Shown here one piece after another: positions 15,433-20,217 of a stretch of 20,217 nucleotides of DNA. The position numbers were made by a program, and so were the translations under genes. The DNA comes from Aquificaceae bacterium (GTDB taxonomy: Bacteria > Aquificota > Aquificia > Aquificales > Aquificaceae). Under the pieces are notes generated by a model. The model was not told the DNA's origin, searched no databases, and saw only the letters and a program-made list of their open reading frames with translations. The stretch spans positions 1 through 20,217 of the forward strand of contig WFYM01000176.1 of NCBI GenBank assembly GCA_015490115.1, in the 5' to 3' direction. Within the stretch, counting starts at the first letter, position 1, and each line of letters starts with the position of its first letter.

Positions 15433-16101
15433 ATGGACCAGCTCCACCAGAGCATAGACATCAGAAAGTTCATAGACAACTCAATACTGAAACCCCACGT
15501 GACGGAAAGGGAAGTTGTCGATTTCGTGAGGAGGTCTTCCGAGATAGGTTTCTGGGCTGTCTGCGTCCAGCCTTATCACGTGAAGATCGCGAAGGAACAC
15601 GCCTTCAACGGGACGAAAGTATGCTCGGTCGTCGCCTTCCCTCACGGTCTCAGCAAGAAGGAGACGAAGGTAAAGGAAGCGGTAAGGGCTGTCCTCGAAG
15701 GTGCTGAGGAGATAGACATGGTCATGAACTTGTCAGCTCTGAAGTCCGGAAACTACAGATACGTGGAGGAAGAAGTTAAAGCGGTAAAGAGGGAAACGGG
15801 AGCTGTCCTTAAAGTGATCTTGGAGACCTGCTACCTTACTGACGAGGAGAAGGTAAGAGCTGTTGAGATATGCGTAAGCGGAGGTGCTGATTTTGTAAAG
15901 ACTTCAACGGGCTTTGGTCCGAAGGGAGCAACACCCGAAGATGTCAAGCTCCTCAAAGATGCGGGCGGCGGTAAGATCAAGGTAAAGGCTTCGGGCGGTA
16001 TAAGGGATCTCAGGACAGCCCTTGCTATGATAGAGGCTGGTGCGGACAGGATAGGGACGAGCAGGGGTTTCGATATTTACAGAGAGGCGGAAGGGGGATA
16101 A
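15433..16101 (+). CDS. deoC: Deoxyribose-phosphate aldolase
   Basis: Class I aldolase that splits 2-deoxyribose-5-phosphate into glyceraldehyde-3-phosphate and acetaldehyde in nucleoside breakdown. In 222 residues the Schiff-base lysine is K156 in VKTSTGF (155-161), the proton-relay lysine is K185 in VKASGGIRD (184-192), and EIDMVMN (93-99) carries the active-site aspartate. VCVQPYHV and VVAFPHG (66-72) match the family. The length is that of thermophilic short DeoCs. There is no Shine-Dalgarno at ATG 15433. phoU follows after 10 bp. Confidence 0.95.
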   Translation: MDQLHQSIDIRKFIDNSILKPHVTEREVVDFVRRSSEIGFWAVCVQPYHVKIAKEHAFNGTKVCSVVAFPHGLSKKETKVKEAVRAVLEGAEEIDMVMNLSALKSGNYRYVEEEVKAVKRETGAVLKVILETCYLTDEEKVRAVEICVSGGADFVKTSTGFGPKGATPEDVKLLKDAGGGKIKVKASGGIRDLRTALAMIEAGADRIGTSRGFDIYREAEGG

Positions 16102-16111
16102 ATTAAAAGCC

Positions 16112-16771
16112 ATGAAGTTCCTCGAGGAACTCGAAGAAACCAAAGAGCTTGTCGTCAAGATGGCAAAGCTCGTCCAAGAAGCGATAGACAAGGCTATTAA
16201 GTCCTTAAACGATCAGGACGTGGAACTCGCGGAGCAGATAATAAAGGGGGACGACGAGATAGACGCCCTCGAGGTGGAGATAGAAAAGAGGTGCATAAGG
16301 ATGGTAGCCCTCTACCAACCGGAGGCGAGTGACCTGAGGCTCGTCATGGGCATATACAAGATAGTCTCCGATCTCGAGAGGATGGGGGACGAGGCGGAGA
16401 ACATAGCGGAGAGGTCCATACTCCTCGCCCAAGAGCCACCCTTAAAGCCCTACCTCAACCTAACATTAATGGCGCAGATGGTGAAGGAGATGGTGAATGA
16501 CAGCGTCATCTGCTTCCTCCAGAGGGACACCCTTTTGGCGAAGAAGATTATTGAGAAGGACGACATGATAGACGAGCTTTACCACCAGCTCGAGAGGGAG
16601 CTTATAACCTATGTGATGGAGGACCCGAGGAACATAAAGAGGGTCATACACCTCTCCTTCGTGGCGAGGCACTTCGAGAGGATAGCTGACCACTCGGAGA
16701 ACATAGCTGAGATGGCTATATACTGGGCTGAGGGTGAGATGGTAAAGCACCACAGGATAAAAGAGAGCTGA
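16112..16771 (+). CDS. phoU: PhoU phosphate-signalling protein
   Basis: Helical metal-binding regulator that normally links the Pst phosphate transporter to the PhoR kinase. The 219 residues form two three-helix repeats; the metal motifs ERMGDEAENIAE (89-100) and ERIADHSENIAE (189-200) lie exactly 100 residues apart. No pst genes or phoB occur in the window, but a sensor kinase gene starts one base after the phoU stop, suggesting a direct partner. The nearest upstream gene is deoC, ten bases away. A ribosome site is weak (GGGGG in the end of deoC, about 13 bases upstream). Confidence 0.93.
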   Translation: MKFLEELEETKELVVKMAKLVQEAIDKAIKSLNDQDVELAEQIIKGDDEIDALEVEIEKRCIRMVALYQPEASDLRLVMGIYKIVSDLERMGDEAENIAERSILLAQEPPLKPYLNLTLMAQMVKEMVNDSVICFLQRDTLLAKKIIEKDDMIDELYHQLERELITYVMEDPRNIKRVIHLSFVARHFERIADHSENIAEMAIYWAEGEMVKHHRIKES

Positions 16772-16772
16772 G

Positions 16773-18560
16773 GTGAGGAAAAGGCTTCTCCTCGGCTTTC
16801 TTATAGTCCTTTCCTTTTTGTTGATAAACGTCGCCTTCTTCCAAAACCTCAAAAACCTCCCCTACGCCAACTACTACCTGCTCCTTCTCGCCATAAACAT
16901 AGACCTCATAGCCCTCGTTATAGTCTCAGCCGTCATACTCAGGAAGCTCATAAAGGTCTACCTCGGAAAGAAGAGAAATATACTGAGGAGGAAGCTCGCA
17001 AACATACTCTTCCTCTACCTTTTCCTTCCCATACTTTTCCTGAACTTGATATCGATGGTAGTTATCCTTTACTCCACGAAGGCTTTCTTGAGTTCCAAGA
17101 CCCACGAGCTTTCTAACTCCGCGGTTAGGGTATACAGGGACCTCTTCTCCCTCGAGCTTTCCAAGGTGGACAGGTACAGGAGGGTGGTCACCCTACTCCT
17201 TGAAAAGGGTCTCGGTGAGGAGGTGCTAAAGCTCGGAGACGTTGAGAGCGTAGTCGAAGTTCCGGAGTGCAGTTACGAAGTTTCCGAGGAGGAGTTCGCC
17301 TACAGGATCTGCGTGACAGCTAATGGAAGACACTATCTTGTTACCTTAAAAAAGGACGTCTCACTAATACAGAACATATCCTCCTTCGGTAAGCTCGCCC
17401 TCGATGTGAGAGCCTTCGTAAAGACGAGGGACATAATAACTGGTATATACGTCTTCTTGATAGTCTTCATATCCCTGATAACGCTCCTTGCCACCGTCTG
17501 GCTCGGCATGCTCGTTGCAAGACACATAAGCGAGCCTATAGAGGAACTCTCGGAAAAAGCCATGTCCATAGCGGGCGGGGACCTGAACGTCCCGGTAGAG
17601 GTCCAAAAAACCGGTGATGAGATAGAGGACCTCTTCAGGGCTTTCTCAAAGATGAGAGAGAACTTAAAAGCCATGTACGACCAGCTGGTAAAAGAGAGGG
17701 ACCTCCTCGAGAGGCTCCTCGACGCCCTCCCCGTAGGCGTCCTCTTCGTAGGTCCCGAAGGCTCCAAGGTAAACAGAACTTTCAAAGAGATGTTTGGAGA
17801 CCGCGAACCCGAGACCGCAGTGGAGAAGGCGAGGGAGAACCCGAACATAAGGGTTGAGGAGGTGGAGACATCAGGCGGTAAGGTCTACATATTCGAGGAC
17901 GTAGGGTCCCTCCTTTTGGCGGAGAGGTTCAGGACTTGGCAGGAGGCGGTAAAGCGGATAGCCCACGAGATAAAGAACCCCCTAACACCCATAAGGCTGA
18001 ACCTCGAGAGGATCGTCAAGCTCGCAAAGAGCGGTCAGCTCGATCCTAAAAGGCTAAGCACGCTCACAGAAGTGATACTGAAAGAAATAGGCAGGGTGAA
18101 CGAGCTTATAAGCCAGTTCAGGCACCTATCAGCGGAGAGGGAACCGAGACCTCAAAAGATAAAGGTTTCGGAAATAATTAAGGACCTCAAACAGCTCTAC
18201 AGCTCCGCGGGTATCGAACTGGAACTTTTGGGAGACTGCGAGCTGACGGCAGACCCAACCATGCTGAAGGAGATGTTCTACAACCTCGTCAACAACAGCC
18301 TCGAGTGGGGAGCGAGCAAGGTCCTCGTCGAAATAAGGGACGGTGAGATCCACTACAGGGACAACGGCAAGGGACTCGACGAGTCCGAAGCGGAGAACGT
18401 ATTTATACCTTACTACTCCAAGAACCCTAAGGGTATGGGTCTCGGTATGGCTGTGGTGAGGAGGATAGTCGAGGACCACGGCTGGAGCATAAGGGCTGTC
18501 CCCTCAAAGGAGGGAGCTTACTTCGTGATAGACCTGAGACCCAGAAGGTCGACGGCTTGA
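16773..18560 (+). CDS. NtrY-like membrane sensor histidine kinase
   Basis: Two-component sensor of 595 residues. It has four membrane helices (about 4-22, 34-56, 77-100, 221-248), an extracytoplasmic loop of about 120 residues between the third and fourth, a HAMP domain (about 249-300), a PAS-like region (about 310-380), a dimerization/phosphoacceptor helix with H398 in RIAHEIKNPLTPI, and the ATPase domain: N box NLVNNS (504-509), DNGKG (530-534), GMGLGM (554-559). The four-helix, HAMP, PAS, EIKNPLTPIRL layout matches the NtrY family. GTG 16773 follows the phoU stop by one base. No response regulator gene lies nearby; the downstream gene is on the other strand and overlaps by 43 bp. A role in phosphate sensing is inferred from phoU, while the family resemblance suggests nitrogen sensing, so the signal is open. 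Confidence 0.9.
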   Translation: MRKRLLLGFLIVLSFLLINVAFFQNLKNLPYANYYLLLLAINIDLIALVIVSAVILRKLIKVYLGKKRNILRRKLANILFLYLFLPILFLNLISMVVILYSTKAFLSSKTHELSNSAVRVYRDLFSLELSKVDRYRRVVTLLLEKGLGEEVLKLGDVESVVEVPECSYEVSEEEFAYRICVTANGRHYLVTLKKDVSLIQNISSFGKLALDVRAFVKTRDIITGIYVFLIVFISLITLLATVWLGMLVARHISEPIEELSEKAMSIAGGDLNVPVEVQKTGDEIEDLFRAFSKMRENLKAMYDQLVKERDLLERLLDALPVGVLFVGPEGSKVNRTFKEMFGDREPETAVEKARENPNIRVEEVETSGGKVYIFEDVGSLLLAERFRTWQEAVKRIAHEIKNPLTPIRLNLERIVKLAKSGQLDPKRLSTLTEVILKEIGRVNELISQFRHLSAEREPRPQKIKVSEIIKDLKQLYSSAGIELELLGDCELTADPTMLKEMFYNLVNNSLEWGASKVLVEIRDGEIHYRDNGKGLDESEAENVFIPYYSKNPKGMGLGMAVVRRIVEDHGWSIRAVPSKEGAYFVIDLRPRRSTA

Positions 18561-19009
18561 AGGATTAAGGTAAGCTGTGTCTCCCAAAGGGTGTCGAGTT
18601 CGTCGAGGATGGCTTCTTCCTGCTCTTTTTTGGAGAGCCTCTTGAAGGGTTCCGACTTCACCCCCCTCTCATGAAGGAGTAAGGGGACGAAGAGCTTTCC
18701 CAAGCTGTAAAACACAAAGTAAAGTTCCGTGTCGGAGAGGTTCGGAAAGCCGTTGAAGGTCTTGTAAGTTTTAACAGCTCCCCAGTTTGCCCACCTCCTC
18801 ACCTCGGGGTCCTCCACCCTCCTCTCCATACCTCCGACATGAAGCGCTTTCACAGCCTTGAGGAGCCTCTCCTCAGGCTCTTCTTCTAAAAGCTCCCTTA
18901 TCTCTTCCCTTATACTCGAGAGGTCGGCTCTTTCTATCTTTTCGAGGTCTTCGAGGAACTTCTCCTTCCAGTTTGCAAATCTTTTTACCTCTTGAAAGGG
19001 CGTTCTCAT
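18518..19009 (-). CDS. Conserved-looking helical protein of unknown function
   Basis: I do not recognise this 163-residue protein. It has no cysteine, no signal peptide and no clear membrane helix. It looks mostly alpha-helical, with acidic amphipathic N-terminal helices (about 12-50) and a more hydrophobic middle (about 105-130, including YFVFYSLGKLFVPLLL). Tryptophans at 14, 73 and 76 and a WANW pair (73-76) could help in family searches. The ATG at 19009 overlaps the stop of the zinc-ribbon gene (ATGA), so it is the third gene of a coupled mobB unit and may work with the zinc-ribbon protein. Its 3' end overlaps the convergent kinase gene by 43 bp. A link to molybdoenzyme assembly is only a suggestion. 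Confidence 0.7.
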   Translation of the reverse strand: MRTPFQEVKRFANWKEKFLEDLEKIERADLSSIREEIRELLEEEPEERLLKAVKALHVGGMERRVEDPEVRRWANWGAVKTYKTFNGFPNLSDTELYFVFYSLGKLFVPLLLHERGVKSEPFKRLSKKEQEEAILDELDTLWETQLTLILQAVDLLGLRSITK

Positions 19010-19581
19010 CCCGTCTCCTCTGGCTTTTCGAACCTCTCGAGGACCTCAGGGGGTGGCTCCTTCTCGGGGAACTCTTCTTTGAACTCGTTGTGGTATCCGC
19101 AAACGGGACAGACTATCTCCACCATATACCCTTCGTGGAGGTGTCCTATGTCCCAACCGCAGAGGGGACACTCACCCTCTCCAGCCCTCAAGACTTCCGT
19201 TAGTCTGCTCCCGTTTTTGAGGTAGCTCTGGACCGACTTTACCCTCTCGAGAGCCTTCGAGACCTCCTCGCTGTTCCACTCAGCACCACACTCCAAACAC
19301 CTGAACTCCACGTATCTTCCCTCTTGGAGGAGCTTTATGACGTCCTTTGAACCGCACCTGTCGTCGACGCACACGTCCCCTATCTCCTTCCTCGAGAGCT
19401 TGTCGAGTATCCTAAAGAAAGTCTCCCTATCCAACTTCATGGGAACGTCGTAGGACCTGTAGCCGCAACATTCACAGGTAGCTTCGACCCTCGGATAAGG
19501 CTCCGAATACTCGCAGACCTTGAGGGCTATCCTGTGACAGTAAGGGCAAAGCTCCCTGTGTTCCAAGCACCTTCCCCTCAT
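19006..19581 (-). CDS. Triple zinc-ribbon protein, unknown function
   Basis: A 191-residue protein with 15 cysteines. Three zinc-ribbon-like modules are visible: C12/C15 with C36/C39, C71/C76 with C95/C98, and C138/C141 with C158/C161, each pair about 17-21 residues apart, as in two-stranded ribbons. The last two pairs read CPLCGW and CPVCGY. No enzymatic motif is seen. The ATG at 19581 overlaps the mobB stop (ATGA) and its own stop overlaps the next ATG, so all three are translated together. Zinc-ribbon proteins in this position include FdhE, a formate-dehydrogenase maturation factor, but the FdhE helical N-domain is absent here, so homology is not claimed. Nucleic-acid or protein binding is possible. 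Confidence 0.75.
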   Translation of the reverse strand: MRGRCLEHRELCPYCHRIALKVCEYSEPYPRVEATCECCGYRSYDVPMKLDRETFFRILDKLSRKEIGDVCVDDRCGSKDVIKLLQEGRYVEFRCLECGAEWNSEEVSKALERVKSVQSYLKNGSRLTEVLRAGEGECPLCGWDIGHLHEGYMVEIVCPVCGYHNEFKEEFPEKEPPPEVLERFEKPEETG

Positions 19582-20006
19582 ACTCTCTCCTCCATGCGCT
19601 CTATAAATTCTACAACACGGTCCGGATCCGTCTCCCTTCCCACCTTCATGACTATACCCTTAGCCTCTATATCTCCCACCGCTATCTTGGGTATACCCTC
19701 CGCCTCCTTGAAGCCCTCGAGAAGGACGATATCAAAATCCCTGAAGAACTCCCTGATCACCTCCCCAACGTCCCACCTATCCCTGTCCCATAGGGTTATC
19801 CTGTCGGGGGAGAGGAGGAGGACCCTGTCCAGAACCTTAAAGAGCCTGTCCGTGTCGGAACCCTCCTTGTCGGTAACTCCGTGACCCTTAGGGTCGTGCT
19901 TCACGTATCCTACCTTGTAGCCCTTCCTTTTGAGTATCCGAGCCACCCTCTCCGCCAAGGTGGTCTTCCCCGCGTTGTGGTGACCGACGAAGGCTACCAC
20001 CTTCAT
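19578..20006 (-). CDS. mobB: Molybdopterin-guanine dinucleotide biosynthesis adapter MobB
   Basis: P-loop GTPase that assists MobA in making the guanine dinucleotide form of the molybdenum cofactor. The 142 residues start with VVAFVGHHNAGKTT (3-16, Walker A GHHNAGKT 8-15), then YVKHDPKGHG (34-43) and DIVLLEGFK (92-100), the family's LLEGF motif. It is shorter than most MobB (about 165-175), with a compact C-terminus. No mobA or molybdoenzyme gene is in the window. The ATG at 20006 has no Shine-Dalgarno and an AATAAT hexamer at -12 to -7. It leads the coupled unit with the zinc-ribbon and unknown proteins. Confidence 0.9.
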   Translation of the reverse strand: MKVVAFVGHHNAGKTTLAERVARILKRKGYKVGYVKHDPKGHGVTDKEGSDTDRLFKVLDRVLLLSPDRITLWDRDRWDVGEVIREFFRDFDIVLLEGFKEAEGIPKIAVGDIEAKGIVMKVGRETDPDRVVEFIERMEERV

Positions 20007-20023
20007 ATAATTATTATTGGATT
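20007..20023. promoter_or_regulatory. Divergent promoter gap, mobB / recombinase
   Basis: A 17-bp gap carries palindrome ATAATTAT (20007-20014). TATTAT (20012-20017) lies exactly at -12 to -7 from the recombinase ATG, and AATAAT (20018-20013 on the minus strand) exactly at -12 to -7 from the mobB ATG. Both positions would put transcription start at or beside the A of each ATG, implying leaderless mRNAs. No Shine-Dalgarno or -35 box is seen. Confidence 0.55.
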
Positions 20024-20217
20024 ATGGATATCCTCGATCTCTGGAGGAGCAACTTAGAAAGAACGAAGAGCCAGAGAACTACCGAGTCATACATAAGGCA
20101 CGTGAAGAGCTTCATGGAGACCCTCGGCATAGAGGAGGAGGACCTCCTTAGCTTAACCTCCTCCCAGATATTCAGGTTCGTGGACTCCTCTTCCCTCGGT
20201 CCCTCCTCGCTACTTGC
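20024..20217 (+). CDS. Tyrosine recombinase (Xer/phage-integrase type), N-terminal part
   Basis: Open frame from ATG 20024 to the right edge, 64 complete codons. The segment TTESYIRHVKSFMETLG (about 19-35) matches the SAM-like core-binding N-domain of Xer recombinases, which begins with the sort of STIESYRRDLRRF pattern known in XerC/XerD. The catalytic domain (R-K-H-R-H-Y) lies outside the window, so neither the class nor intactness can be judged. It may be the chromosomal dimer-resolution Xer enzyme rather than a mobile-element integrase. There is no Shine-Dalgarno; a candidate -10 lies just upstream. Confidence 0.65.
   Translation, partial: MDILDLWRSNLERTKSQRTTESYIRHVKSFMETLGIEEEDLLSLTSSQIFRFVDSSSLGPSSLL

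Noticed and set aside
15414..15479. Upstream start for peptide deformylase
   Set aside because: It would cover the divergent gap and the first codons of deoC; the family N-terminus begins at ATG 15413.
18518..19581. Zinc-ribbon and unknown genes as a split fdhE
   Set aside because: FdhE has helical N-domain then ribbons in one chain; here the order is reversed, the cysteine pattern differs and the stop/start overlap is clean, not a frameshift.
20024..20217. Edge of an integrated element
   Set aside because: Only the N-domain of one recombinase is visible, with no tRNA, direct repeat or composition shift; a chromosomal Xer enzyme is as likely.

Overview
The window looks like a piece of chromosome from a thermophilic member of the Aquificota (Aquifex/Hydrogenobacter type). 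The reasons are the Arg codons AGG/AGA and Ile codon ATA, very charged proteins, extremely tight gene packing, system II cytochrome c maturation (ResB) together with LPS synthesis (LpxK), and close resemblance of several proteins (LpxK, FtsY, ThrC) to Aquifex-type versions as I remember them. No genus is claimed. It is an ordinary core-genome region: no insertion sequence, CRISPR, rRNA, tRNA or phage block was found. The only possible mobility-type gene is the 5' end of a tyrosine recombinase at the right edge, which may equally be a housekeeping Xer protein.

Layout. Bases 1-6508 (minus strand) hold a SpoVG-like gene, resB, a heme-c-sensing diguanylate cyclase and clpB, the last with its own strong sigma-70-type promoter. 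Bases 6532-8771 (plus) hold ftsY with a TPR-like N-terminus and a membrane-anchored ClpP-class serine protease. Bases 8762-9508 (minus) hold a FetB/UPF0014-type permease. Bases 9536-11662 (plus) hold threonine synthase, a class II aldolase and a GcvH-like lipoyl protein. Bases 11653-12585 (minus) hold lpxK. Bases 12602-13982 (plus) hold pyrE and an EamA permease. Bases 13948-15413 (minus) hold peptide deformylase and a YhcC-type radical SAM gene. Bases 15433-18560 (plus) hold deoC, phoU and an NtrY-like sensor kinase. Bases 18518-20006 (minus) hold mobB, a three-zinc-ribbon protein and an unknown helical protein. From 20024 (plus) a recombinase gene runs off the edge.

The architecture itself is striking. 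All five divergent gene pairs start only 16-27 bp apart. Each gap holds an AT-rich, nearly symmetric patch that can be read as a -10 element in both directions, and almost none of the starts has a Shine-Dalgarno sequence, so these look like bidirectional promoters driving leaderless mRNAs. All four convergent pairs overlap by 10-43 bp, leaving no room for ordinary terminators. The longest non-coding gap is 54 bp (clpB promoter).

Worth most attention: (1) the divergent-promoter pattern; (2) a diguanylate cyclase with a periplasmic CXXCH heme motif and a six-cysteine cytoplasmic domain, directly behind the cytochrome c maturation gene its heme site would need; (3) the mobB / zinc-ribbon / unknown-protein unit joined by ATGA overlaps; (4) ClpB with a 54-residue tandem duplication in its middle domain and a coiled coil splitting its N-domain; (5) FtsY whose acidic N-region is replaced by TPR-like helices; (6) phoU fused operonically to a sensor kinase with no regulator or Pst genes nearby.
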